From NCBI RefSeq assembly GCF_003194385.1, contig NZ_LAPT01000041.1, positions 1-64,000 on the forward strand: 64,000 nt of DNA, read 5' to 3'. This stretch comes from Pokkaliibacter plantistimulans. GTDB lineage: Bacteria > Pseudomonadota > Gammaproteobacteria > Pseudomonadales > Balneatricaceae. The first letter of the stretch is position 1; each line of letters opens with the position of its first letter. Position numbers and translations under genes: made by a program. Positions 51,816 to 60,503 of the stretch are shown here, piece by piece. A model generated the notes under the pieces. The model ran no database searches. It was given only the letters and a program-made list of their open reading frames with translations, and had not been told where the DNA came from.

Positions 51816-53705
51816 CTACAGCTGCACGGTCAGATAGCCGATGATCAGCATCAGGCCGAGCACCATCAGCAGCACGTAGCGGCTGACCAGCGCACCCTGA
51901 CCACGGCTGACCACCTCTGCCGCGTTAAGCATCAGGCGACGCACACCGGCCACCAGCACGCCATTGAGCAGCAGACCGTCGATGACACTGCCCAGTACCG
52001 CACAGAGTGCGAGGAAGGGACGGATCACCAGCACTTTGGCGAGGTCATCGATATACAGCGCCTTGTTGAGGAAGCCGATATTGCCGACACCACGACCACT
52101 GCGCACTTCCGCCTTGGTCAGCGGCCAGGCGATCAGGATACCGATCACCGCTGCCGCCGCGCCGAGCAGCTCCAGCATTTCACCGGCATGTCCTTCAGGC
52201 AGCGCCACGCTGGTCAGCACCGGCTCCAGCCAGGGCAACAGCAGGTGCGGGCCGAATGACCAGCTGTCAGGCAGCTGGATAAAGCCCAGACAGAGACTGC
52301 CCAGTGCCAGAATGCCCAGTGGCAGCTTCATGGCCCAGGTCATCTTGTAATCATGGATCTCACTGCGGGCCTTGCCGGTAAACACCATGAAGTACATGCG
52401 CATGGAGTAGACACCGGTCAGCAGCGCACCCAGCAGGCCGAGACCGGCAAGGAAGGCGCCGTGGTCAGCGGTGTAGGTCGCGGCGATGATGGCGTCCTTA
52501 CTGTAGAAGCTGGCGGTCACCAGCGGCAGGGCGGCCAGCGCCAGACTGCCTGCCAGATAGGCGAAGCTGAGGAACTTCTGCTGCTTGTGCAGACCGCCCA
52601 TGTTGCGGATGTCATGATCGTGGTGATAGATCTCGATGATCACCCCGGAGCTCATGAACATCAGCGCCTTGAAGCAGGCATGCACGGCCAGATGGAACAG
52701 CGCCAGCGAATAACCGCCAACCCCCAGCGCGGCAAACATATAGCCGATCTGACTGATGGTGGAGTAGGCCAGAATACGTTTGATGTCGTTCTGACCAATG
52801 GCACTGACCGAGGCGTACAGAGCGGTGAAGGCACCGACCAGCGCGACCCACCAGCGCACATCCGGCACCAGATCAAACAGCACATGCGTGCGGGCGATCA
52901 GGTAGACACCGGCGGTGATCATGGTGGCGGCGTGGATCAGGGCCGAGACCGTGGACGGACCGGCCATGGCGTCCGGCAACCACACATGCAGCGGGAACTG
53001 TGCTGACTTGGCAAAGGCACCCAGCATGAACAGGATGCAGATCGCGGCGATCATGCCGGTAGGCGCCTGCGGCGCAGCCTGGAAGATGGACTCCAGATTC
53101 AGGCTCTGGAACTGCATGAAGCAGAGGAAAATCCCGATGGCCAGAGCAGTATCACCGATACGGGTGGTGACGAAGGCCTTGCGACCGGCGTAGACGTTCT
53201 CGTCCTTAGTGTAGTAGTGCGACACCAGCGCGTAGGAGCACAGGCCCATGATTTCCCAGCCGGCGTACAGCAGGATCAGGTTATCGGCCGTGATAAACAG
53301 CAGCATGCCGCCAACGAACAGGTTGAGGTAGGCAAAGTAGCGCCGCTCACCGAAGTCGTGACGCATGTACTGCGTGGAGAACAGGTGAATCAGCAGACCG
53401 ACCCAGGCGCTGACACTGGCCATCACCAGCGTGAAGCGATCCACCCGGAAGCCGACATCCAGCAGCCAGTTATCGATGTGCATCCACTCATAGGCCGTTT
53501 GTACCGGCATGTCCCAGCTGCCACTCAGCCACAGCAGAGCGACGCAAAGGGCGGACACCAGTACCGCCAGATTGGCAATCACGCCATAGGCGCGGGTGGG
53601 CAGGCCATCCAGCGCGATGATCAGCAGGGCGCCCAGCAGAGGCGCGCAGGGAATCAGCCACAGCAGGTGGTGCATCATGGGTAAGGTTACCAGGGCATCG
53701 GTCAT
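51816..53705 (-). CDS. nuoL: NADH-quinone oxidoreductase subunit L
   Basis: The 629-residue distal antiporter-like subunit has NLILLYAGWEIMGLCSYALVSHYYTKDENVYAGRKAFVTTRIGD and NDIKRILAYSTISQIGYMFAALG, plus the long C-terminal lateral helix. E. coli NuoL is 613 residues. The start overlaps the nuoK stop by four bases (ATGA). Confidence 0.97.
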   Translation of the reverse strand: MTDALVTLPMMHHLLWLIPCAPLLGALLIIALDGLPTRAYGVIANLAVLVSALCVALLWLSGSWDMPVQTAYEWMHIDNWLLDVGFRVDRFTLVMASVSAWVGLLIHLFSTQYMRHDFGERRYFAYLNLFVGGMLLFITADNLILLYAGWEIMGLCSYALVSHYYTKDENVYAGRKAFVTTRIGDTALAIGIFLCFMQFQSLNLESIFQAAPQAPTGMIAAICILFMLGAFAKSAQFPLHVWLPDAMAGPSTVSALIHAATMITAGVYLIARTHVLFDLVPDVRWWVALVGAFTALYASVSAIGQNDIKRILAYSTISQIGYMFAALGVGGYSLALFHLAVHACFKALMFMSSGVIIEIYHHDHDIRNMGGLHKQQKFLSFAYLAGSLALAALPLVTASFYSKDAIIAATYTADHGAFLAGLGLLGALLTGVYSMRMYFMVFTGKARSEIHDYKMTWAMKLPLGILALGSLCLGFIQLPDSWSFGPHLLLPWLEPVLTSVALPEGHAGEMLELLGAAAAVIGILIAWPLTKAEVRSGRGVGNIGFLNKALYIDDLAKVLVIRPFLALCAVLGSVIDGLLLNGVLVAGVRRLMLNAAEVVSRGQGALVSRYVLLMVLGLMLIIGYLTVQL

Positions 53706-54028
53706 AGCAGTTGCCCCTCTTTATCCAGCTTGTCCTGCAATTGATTCATCTGGTCAATCCGGCTGACTTTCAGATAGCGATAGCTCAGCATCGCCAGCAA
53801 CAGGGTGATGGCCAGCTCACTGCCCGCCACCAGCATCATGAACAGGCTCAGCACCTGACCATCGGCACTGTGCCAGTACTGGCCAGCCGCTACGGCAGCC
53901 AGCACCGCGCCGTTGGTCATCACTTCGATGCCCATCAGCACGAACAGCAGCTGACGGCGCACCAGAATGACGGCCAGACCAATGGCAAACAGCAGGAAGG
54001 ACACAAACAGTACGGCGAGAAGGTTCAT
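53702..54028 (-). CDS. nuoK: NADH-quinone oxidoreductase subunit K
   Basis: The 108-residue MrpC-like subunit has three helices with conserved glutamates in MGIEVMTNGAVLA and VAGSELAITLLLAM. GGAGG lies before the ATG, and the start shares one base with the nuoJ stop (TAATG). Confidence 0.96.
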   Translation of the reverse strand: MNLLAVLFVSFLLFAIGLAVILVRRQLLFVLMGIEVMTNGAVLAAVAAGQYWHSADGQVLSLFMMLVAGSELAITLLLAMLSYRYLKVSRIDQMNQLQDKLDKEGQLL

Positions 54029-54561
54029 TATTTGGCCTCCTGCTGTTCAGGCAGCTTGCGCTCCTGATGACGCTGCAGATGACGGGCGAAGTACATGACC
54101 CCCACCAGTGCTGCCAGCAGTAGGGTGGAAATGGCTTCCACCGCCAGTTTGTAATGGCCGAACAGCAGTTCGCCCACCGCCTTGGAATCGATGATCTGCG
54201 GCGTGGTCGGATCGACCTGCAGGCCGCCGAACAGCAGCGCACCCAGCTCCAGCAGCATGAGGATCAGCAGGATCAGGCCGGGCCACAGGCTGCGGTCCTG
54301 CAACTGCAGCGGAAAGGTTTCCTGCAGCGGGCTGAGCATGATGACGAACACGAACAGCACCATGATGGCGCCGACGTAGAGAATCAGCTGCATCATGGCG
54401 ATAAAGGGCGCGCCCAGCAGATAGAACGCCAGTGCCAGTGCACACATGGCAGTGGTCAGATAGACCGCACCGTGCATGGGCTTCCTGACGAACAGCAGGC
54501 TGGCAGAGCAGACCACGGCAACCGCGCAGCTCAGCCAGAAGACAAAATGCCAAAGCATCAT
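54028..54561 (-). CDS. nuoJ: NADH-quinone oxidoreductase subunit J
   Basis: The 177-residue membrane subunit has five helices; the third contains MMQLILYVGAIMVLFVFVIMLSP, the flexible conserved helix of NuoJ. It is 15 nt after nuoI and coupled to nuoK. Confidence 0.96.
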   Translation of the reverse strand: MMLWHFVFWLSCAVAVVCSASLLFVRKPMHGAVYLTTAMCALALAFYLLGAPFIAMMQLILYVGAIMVLFVFVIMLSPLQETFPLQLQDRSLWPGLILLILMLLELGALLFGGLQVDPTTPQIIDSKAVGELLFGHYKLAVEAISTLLLAALVGVMYFARHLQRHQERKLPEQQEAK

Positions 54562-54576
54562 GGGATCGGTCCTCCG

Positions 54577-55116
54577 TCAGGGCAGCAGGGTGTAGACGTC
54601 GACAGGCGGCTTTTCATTGGCCCCTTCACCGACGTCCTTGCCACGAATGGGAACCCCGGCACGCTTGAAATAATCAAAGTCGGGGTACTTACCGGTGTGG
54701 TTTTCCAGCAACCGTGACTTGTCATAGACCAGCTCGGCGCGGGAAGAGGCGCCCATCTCAAAGTCATTGGTGGTCTGGATCGCCCGGGTCGGACAGGCTT
54801 CTTCACACAGACCGCAGAAAATGCAGCGGGTGAAGTCGATCTCGAATTTCTCGGCGTAGCGGCGCTCGTCGTCTTCACGCTCGGCACCCTGAATGGTGAT
54901 CGCGCTGGAAGGACAGACCGAGGAGCACAGGTAGCAGGCCACACAGCGCTCTTCACCTTCCGGGGTGACAGTCAGGATGATACGGCCACGCCAGCGTTCT
55001 GGCAGATCGGGTTTTTCCGCCGGGTAACACACGGTGTCGCGCTCGGCGAACGCATGTTTCAGCGTCGCTGAGAACGCACCGGTGATTTCACCGACCCAGT
55101 TCTTCAGGTTTTTCAT
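54577..55116 (-). CDS. nuoI: NADH-quinone oxidoreductase subunit I
   Basis: The 179-residue peripheral subunit carries two 4Fe-4S motifs of the CxxCxxCxxxCP type, CVACYLCSSVCP and CIFCGLCEEACP (clusters N6a and N6b). GAGGAG six bases before ATG 55116 gives it a strong site of its own after the 131-nt gap from nuoH. Confidence 0.97.
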   Translation of the reverse strand: MKNLKNWVGEITGAFSATLKHAFAERDTVCYPAEKPDLPERWRGRIILTVTPEGEERCVACYLCSSVCPSSAITIQGAEREDDERRYAEKFEIDFTRCIFCGLCEEACPTRAIQTTNDFEMGASSRAELVYDKSRLLENHTGKYPDFDYFKRAGVPIRGKDVGEGANEKPPVDVYTLLP

Positions 55117-55150
55117 CGTGAACTCCTCAACCAGCCTGACCCGCTGCCAC

Positions 55151-55207
55151 CTGCCCGAAGGCAGAGCGGCTGCGGGCGGTGGGCCATCGCCACACCTGAC
55201 CGGTCAG
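55151..55207 (-). promoter_or_regulatory. Stable hairpin and palindrome in the nuoH-nuoI gap
   Basis: On the minus strand CTGCC-TTCG-GGCAG (55151-55164) forms a UUCG-tetraloop hairpin, a particularly stable RNA fold. Upstream of it in the transcript lies the perfect 12-bp palindrome CTGACCGGTCAG (55196-55207). The gap is otherwise empty. It may influence processing or relative expression of nuoI-N, or be an internal promoter region. Confidence 0.45.
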
Positions 55208-55247
55208 TAAATTGAAAATCGTTAGCTGACATCACATCCGCCACTCA

Positions 55248-56225
55248 TCACATCCACAGCGCACTGATCAGGGCGGTGGCGATGATGTTGACCAGACCCA
55301 GCGGCAGCAGGTACTTCCAGCCGAAGCTCATCAGCTGGTCCCAGCGTACGCGGGGCACACTGGCACGCATCCAGATGAAGAAGAACAGCAGCGCCAGGGT
55401 CTTCAGGGCAAACCAGAACACACCCACCAGCGGGTAGCTTTCTGCCCAGGGGCCATGCCAGCCACCCAGATACAGGGTGGTGGTCAGGCAGGAAATAAAG
55501 ATGATGCCGAGGTATTCACCGAGGAAGAACATGGCGAACGGCATGCCGCCGTACTCGGTGTTGAAGCCCGCCGCTAGCTCGTTCTCTGCCTCAGGCAGGT
55601 CGAACGGCAAGCGGTTGGTTTCGGCGATGCCTGCGATGAAGAACACGATGAAGCCAAACGGCTGCAGGAAAATATAGGCAATATCCTGCTTGAGCACGAT
55701 GTCTTCGAGGCTGAACGAACCGGACAGCAACACCACGCCCAGCAGCGCCACGCCCATGGCCAGCTCATAGCTGATCAGCTGGGCGATGGTTCGGATCGAG
55801 CCGAGCACGGTGTACTTGGTGCTGGATGACCAGCCACCGAGGAAGATGCCGTAAACGTGCAGTGAGCTGAGGCCAAGGATAAACAGCAGACCGACGTTGA
55901 AATCAGCCGCAAAGCTGATGCCTTTGCCGATGGGCACCACCACGAAGCTCAGCAGCACGGTGACCACCACCAGTACCGGCGCCAGCTTGTACAGCTTCTG
56001 ATCGACGAAACCGGGCAGGAAGTATTCCTTGGTCAGCAGTTTGACCGCATCAGCAATGGCCTGCAGCAGACCGAAAGGGCCGGCCTGGTTGGGGCCGTAG
56101 CGGTTCTGCAGCAGACCGAGAATGCGCCGCTCACCGAATACGGTGAAACCGGCAGCCAGAATCAGACCGAGAATGACCACCACCATGGCAATGGTGATCA
56201 GCGGCCAGAATAGCCAGGGACTCAT
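55248..56225 (-). CDS. nuoH: NADH-quinone oxidoreductase subunit H
   Basis: The 325-residue membrane subunit forms part of the quinone site. It shows RRILGLLQNRYGPNQAGPFGLLQAIADAVKLLTKE and ETNRLPFDLPEAENELAAGFNTEYGG. E. coli NuoH is 325 residues. It is coupled to nuoG by a four-base overlap (ATGA). Confidence 0.97.
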   Translation of the reverse strand: MSPWLFWPLITIAMVVVILGLILAAGFTVFGERRILGLLQNRYGPNQAGPFGLLQAIADAVKLLTKEYFLPGFVDQKLYKLAPVLVVVTVLLSFVVVPIGKGISFAADFNVGLLFILGLSSLHVYGIFLGGWSSSTKYTVLGSIRTIAQLISYELAMGVALLGVVLLSGSFSLEDIVLKQDIAYIFLQPFGFIVFFIAGIAETNRLPFDLPEAENELAAGFNTEYGGMPFAMFFLGEYLGIIFISCLTTTLYLGGWHGPWAESYPLVGVFWFALKTLALLFFFIWMRASVPRVRWDQLMSFGWKYLLPLGLVNIIATALISALWM

Positions 56226-58573
56226 GGGCGCAGACCTCCATTGCTGTTGTCACCCTGCAGCGGGGTGAAATGGGCCACCACAGACGGCGCCGCCGGCTCT
56301 TCACTCAAGCGCATGGCGGCGGTCAGTTTCACTTCATCGCCGAGGCGCGCCTGCAATTCAGCAAAGGCACGGCGAGACACGGCGACGCAGCCCTCGGCCA
56401 CCTGAGCCGACAGGCTGACCGGCAGGGTCAGCTGCTTGTTGTGGACGCTGATGGTCAGACGGCTGTTTTTATCCAGAGTCAGGCCCAGTGCTTTGGCATA
56501 GGCCGGAGCAATGCCGACGCTGTCGTGCGGCGTCAGTGAGGCCAGTTCCGTGGCAAAACCCGCCACTTCTTCCTCACCGTGCCAGCCCTGCAGCACCAGT
56601 GCCGGGCCATTGCCCAGCACCGCTTCGGCCAGCTGACCAATCGGCAGGGTGGCAGGCTTGATGCGGCTGCCCGTAGAACCGGGCGACGGCATGACACTGC
56701 CGAGCATCGACAGCAGCTGGCTCTGCACCCGGGCGCGGGCATCGCCGGAGAGCAGGGCAATCAGCTCTTCCTGCAGCAACACTTGGGTTTCACGGCTGTA
56801 CGCCTTGGCAAAAGACTGCACCCGGCCTTCGTAGTTGATGAATACGCCATTATGCTCGCTGACCGTAGCAGAAGGCACCACCACAGTCGCCGCCTGCACG
56901 GTGGCGCTGTGAATATGGTCGACCACTACCAGATGCTGGATTTTCGCCAGCGCCTTGCTCCAGCGCTCACCCTGCCAGCCACTCATGGGGTCGGCACCGA
57001 CCACCAGCAGAGCGTTGATATCGCCACGCTCCAGTGCTTCCAGCAACTGCTCGCTGGAACCGGCCTGACTGACCTGCGCCGCACCGAAACTGTTGGCCGC
57101 AGGCAGGGCAAAGCCCACACGGGCCTGCTCGCCCAGCACCGCGGCCAGTTCGGCCAGCGCCTTGATAGCGGCGGTTGGCATCACTTCGGCGACACCCAGC
57201 AGAACCGGGGCCTTGGCATTCTTCAGCAGGGCAGCCCAGCCGTCGGCCTGCTCCTGGCTCAGACTGCTGATCAGCTTCTGCAGGGTTTCCGCCCAGAGTA
57301 CCGGGGCCTGGGTCTGCGCCTGCAGACTGCGCTGTTTGCGCACCATACCGGCCAGCAAACTGGCGGCGGCGTGTAGCATCATCACCGGCTTGCCCTGCTT
57401 GAGGGCCTGACGCACGGCCAGTTCCATCATTGGCGCATGTTCGGTCAGCTCACCGACCACCAGAATGCAGTCCGCTGCCTCGATGTCCTGCAGGCTGGGC
57501 GCCGACAGGCTGAGGTTGACCGCCGTCTTGGTACGGACTTCGGTGAGCGGATCGGTGAACGCGGTGAAGGGGGCATTCAGATCACTGGCTAGCTGTTGCA
57601 GGACCAGATTGGTCACCACGTCTTCACGGGCGGAGCCCATCACACCCCAGCGTGCATCGCTGACGGCCAGTGCCTGACGCAGTACCGCCAGTGCCGGTTC
57701 CTGCCGCAGCTGTCCGCCGACCTTGACCTGCAGCGGACGGTTGGCCGCTTCGCTGGCGTGCGGCGCATAACGGCCACGGTCACATATGAAGTACTGATTC
57801 ACCGCACTGTTTTCGTTGGGCACGACCCGACGCAGGGTACCGGCGCGGGCACCGGGCTCGACGTGGCAGCCGACGCTGCAGTGAGCACAGATGGAGGCGC
57901 TCTTCTTCAGCATCCAGGTACGTGAATATTTGCGACGGAATACCTTGTCGGTGAAGGTACCGGTCGGGCAGACCGTAATGATGTTACCGGCGAAGGGGCT
58001 GTCAAAAGCACCGTCATCGATACGACGGAACAGCACGTTATTACGCGAGCCCATGGCACCGAAGTCATCACCGAGGGCGTAGTCCTGATAGAAACGCACA
58101 CAGCGATAGCAGGTGATACAGCGGTTGGCGGTGTTCCACACCAGCGGACCGAGCAGCTGGTTGGGATAGGTTTTCTTCTGGCCATCGAAGCGACGGTAGG
58201 CGTGACCAACTTCCACGGTCATGTTCTGCAGGTGGCAGTCACCGCCTTCATCACACACCGGGCAGTCGTTGGGATGGCGGGTCATATAGAACTCCACCAT
58301 GGTTTTTGACACGCCGGGCGCCTTGTCGCTCTGGGCAAAGCGGAAGCGCATGCCGTCCTGTGCCTTGAGGGTGCAGGTCATCACCGTGCGTGGCTGTTCG
58401 CCTTCACGGCTCGGCACGGTTTCCATGGCGCAGACGCGGCAGGATCCCACCGCACCGAGGGCGGGGTGATAGCAGAAATAGGGGACTTCGATGTTGGCGC
58501 GCTTGGCGGCATCCAGCACGTTGTCACCGGGCTGGAACTCGACCGGCTGATCGTCGATATAGAGGGTTCCCAT
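56222..58573 (-). CDS. nuoG: NADH-quinone oxidoreductase subunit G
   Basis: The 783-residue subunit has an N-terminal 2Fe-2S ferredoxin domain (CYHPALGAVGSCRVC), 4Fe-4S cysteines in DCPVCDEGGDCHL and CITCYRCVRF, and the additional motif CAHCSVGC followed 27 residues later by C, matching the N7 cluster found in E. coli and relatives. The rest is a molybdopterin-oxidoreductase-like domain without catalytic function. It is shorter than E. coli NuoG (about 908). ATG 58573 shares one base with the nuoF stop (TGATG). Confidence 0.96.
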   Translation of the reverse strand: MGTLYIDDQPVEFQPGDNVLDAAKRANIEVPYFCYHPALGAVGSCRVCAMETVPSREGEQPRTVMTCTLKAQDGMRFRFAQSDKAPGVSKTMVEFYMTRHPNDCPVCDEGGDCHLQNMTVEVGHAYRRFDGQKKTYPNQLLGPLVWNTANRCITCYRCVRFYQDYALGDDFGAMGSRNNVLFRRIDDGAFDSPFAGNIITVCPTGTFTDKVFRRKYSRTWMLKKSASICAHCSVGCHVEPGARAGTLRRVVPNENSAVNQYFICDRGRYAPHASEAANRPLQVKVGGQLRQEPALAVLRQALAVSDARWGVMGSAREDVVTNLVLQQLASDLNAPFTAFTDPLTEVRTKTAVNLSLSAPSLQDIEAADCILVVGELTEHAPMMELAVRQALKQGKPVMMLHAAASLLAGMVRKQRSLQAQTQAPVLWAETLQKLISSLSQEQADGWAALLKNAKAPVLLGVAEVMPTAAIKALAELAAVLGEQARVGFALPAANSFGAAQVSQAGSSEQLLEALERGDINALLVVGADPMSGWQGERWSKALAKIQHLVVVDHIHSATVQAATVVVPSATVSEHNGVFINYEGRVQSFAKAYSRETQVLLQEELIALLSGDARARVQSQLLSMLGSVMPSPGSTGSRIKPATLPIGQLAEAVLGNGPALVLQGWHGEEEVAGFATELASLTPHDSVGIAPAYAKALGLTLDKNSRLTISVHNKQLTLPVSLSAQVAEGCVAVSRRAFAELQARLGDEVKLTAAMRLSEEPAAPSVVAHFTPLQGDNSNGGLRP

Positions 58574-59892
58574 CAGTGATGTCCTCCTTGTACGCCAGCG
58601 CCTGCAGCGGCCTGCGACGCCGTCGCGGCAACAGGTGAATAGCTGCATCCCTTAGCGGCGATATGTTTCTTGAATTCGTCATCGAACAGCTGCAACGCCG
58701 ACTGCACCGGCATGACCGCACCAGGGGCCAGCGCACAGTGGGTGTTGGGGCCGATCAGGCCGCACAGTTCGAGAATGGTCTGGTGATCTGCTGCGGTCGC
58801 GGTACCCAGCTCAAACTTGTCGAACAGATGCACCAGATAGGGCAGACCGTCACGGCAGGGCGTGCAGAAGCCACAGGACTCACGGGCATAGAATTCGATC
58901 AGGTTGCGGGTGTACTTCAGCGGGCAGATGGTGTCATCCATGATGATCACTCCACCGGTACCCAGACGGGAGCCAATCTTGGCCACCGCGTCGAAGTGCA
59001 TCGGCGTGTCGAGCTGATCAGGCGTCATGAACGGCGTGGAGGAACCACCGGGCTGGAAGGCAATCAGCTTGCGGCCATCCAGCAGACCACCGGCGTGATC
59101 GTAAATCAGCTCACGGGCCGTCACACCCATGGGCAGCTCGAAGACTCCGGGGTTCTTCACCGGACCCGACACCTGGAACAGGTGCGTGCCGCTGCCGCCG
59201 TTCTGACCCTGCCCCTGAAACCACTGTGCACCCTTGTGCATGATGGAAGGCACATGGCAGACGGTTTCCATGTTGTTGACGATGGTCGGCTGACCCCACA
59301 GACCTTTGACGGCCGGGAAGGGCGGCTTGGAACGGGGGTTGGCGCGGTAGCCTTCCAGCGCGTTGAGCAGTGCGGTTTCTTCACCGCAGATGTAACGACC
59401 GGCACTCAGATGCACGTCGATATCCAGCGAGAAGCCGGAGCCTAAAATGTTGTCGCCCAGCAGGCCAGCGTCGCGGGCTTCCTGTACGGCCTTTTCCAGC
59501 TTGGCCGCACCGACTTTGTACTCGCCGCGAACGAAGACGAAGGCCTTGTCGGCACCGATGATGTAGGCCGAGGCCAGCACACCTTCAACAATGGTGTGAG
59601 GATCGCGATAGAGCACCTGGCGGTCCTTGCAGGAGCCGGGCTCGGATTCGTCGAGGTTGATGACCAGATAAACCGGACGCGGCGCGTCCTTGGCCAGAAA
59701 GCTCCACTTCAGACCGGTGGAGAAACCGGCGCCACCACAGCCACGCAGACCGGAAGCACGCAGTTCGTTGACCATTTCCTCACGGTCACGGCCGAAGATC
59801 GACTGCAGGCTGTCGTAGCCACCACCGGCACGGTAGGTCGCCAGATCAAGGGGCTGCGCATGATGAAAATTGCGCGATAGTACTTTTTCCAT
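58573..59892 (-). CDS. nuoF: NADH-quinone oxidoreductase subunit F
   Basis: The 439-residue subunit binds NADH and FMN: GLRGCGGAGFSTGLKWSF, the glycine-rich NADH loop, then NLDESEPGSCKDR, and the N3 4Fe-4S cysteines in SCGFCTPCRDG. AGGAG six bases upstream supports ATG 59892. A short alanine/glycine tail follows the conserved core. Confidence 0.97.
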   Translation of the reverse strand: MEKVLSRNFHHAQPLDLATYRAGGGYDSLQSIFGRDREEMVNELRASGLRGCGGAGFSTGLKWSFLAKDAPRPVYLVINLDESEPGSCKDRQVLYRDPHTIVEGVLASAYIIGADKAFVFVRGEYKVGAAKLEKAVQEARDAGLLGDNILGSGFSLDIDVHLSAGRYICGEETALLNALEGYRANPRSKPPFPAVKGLWGQPTIVNNMETVCHVPSIMHKGAQWFQGQGQNGGSGTHLFQVSGPVKNPGVFELPMGVTARELIYDHAGGLLDGRKLIAFQPGGSSTPFMTPDQLDTPMHFDAVAKIGSRLGTGGVIIMDDTICPLKYTRNLIEFYARESCGFCTPCRDGLPYLVHLFDKFELGTATAADHQTILELCGLIGPNTHCALAPGAVMPVQSALQLFDDEFKKHIAAKGCSYSPVAATASQAAAGAGVQGGHH

Positions 59893-59904
59893 GGTCAGCT
59901 CCTG

Positions 59905-60441
59905 TTACTGCTGGTCCTTGAGGACGGCCAGAATCTGCTGCCCGCCACCGGACTTGCTGTCCAGGGTTTCAGCGGCGTAGCTGCAAATCAGGTCGCGGAT
60001 TTTCTCCGGGGTCAGCTCACCCAGATCTTCGCTGTCGTCGACCAGACCGGCAGGGGCACGGTCGCACAGACCCAGACAGATGCTGGGCAGTACGGTGACG
60101 GCACCGTCCTTGGAAATCTGGCCAAACTCAACACCGGACGCCTCTTTGGCAGCAGCCAGTACCTGCTCGGAACCACGGGTGTAACAGGAAATGCTGTCGC
60201 AGATGCGGATCAGACGACGACCCACCGGACGGCGACGCAACAGGGTATAGAACGTGATCAGCTCATCCAGCTGGGTCGGCGACAGGTCGGTCAGTTCCGA
60301 CACTTCGTCCAGACTGGCGCGCGGGATGTAGCCGTATTTGTCCTGCACGTAGTACAGGCAATAGATGGCACCGGCACGTTTCTCGGGGTAGTGCTCAATA
60401 TGCTCCCTGAGGTGCTCGATTTCGTGTTCAGTCAAACTCAT
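59905..60441 (-). CDS. nuoE: NADH-quinone oxidoreductase subunit E
   Basis: The 178-residue subunit has a thioredoxin-like 2Fe-2S site with CDSISC and CLGLC (N1a cluster). ATG 60441 has GGAGGAG five bases upstream; open frame extending to 60507 overlaps the nuoCD end and is rejected. Twelve bases separate it from nuoF. Confidence 0.96.
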   Translation of the reverse strand: MSLTEHEIEHLREHIEHYPEKRAGAIYCLYYVQDKYGYIPRASLDEVSELTDLSPTQLDELITFYTLLRRRPVGRRLIRICDSISCYTRGSEQVLAAAKEASGVEFGQISKDGAVTVLPSICLGLCDRAPAGLVDDSEDLGELTPEKIRDLICSYAAETLDSKSGGGQQILAVLKDQQ

Positions 60442-60503
60442 AAATGCTCCTCCGGCTCGCCGGACGGGGCGCAGCTGTCGGCAGGCGACAGCCGTCACCA
60501 CCG

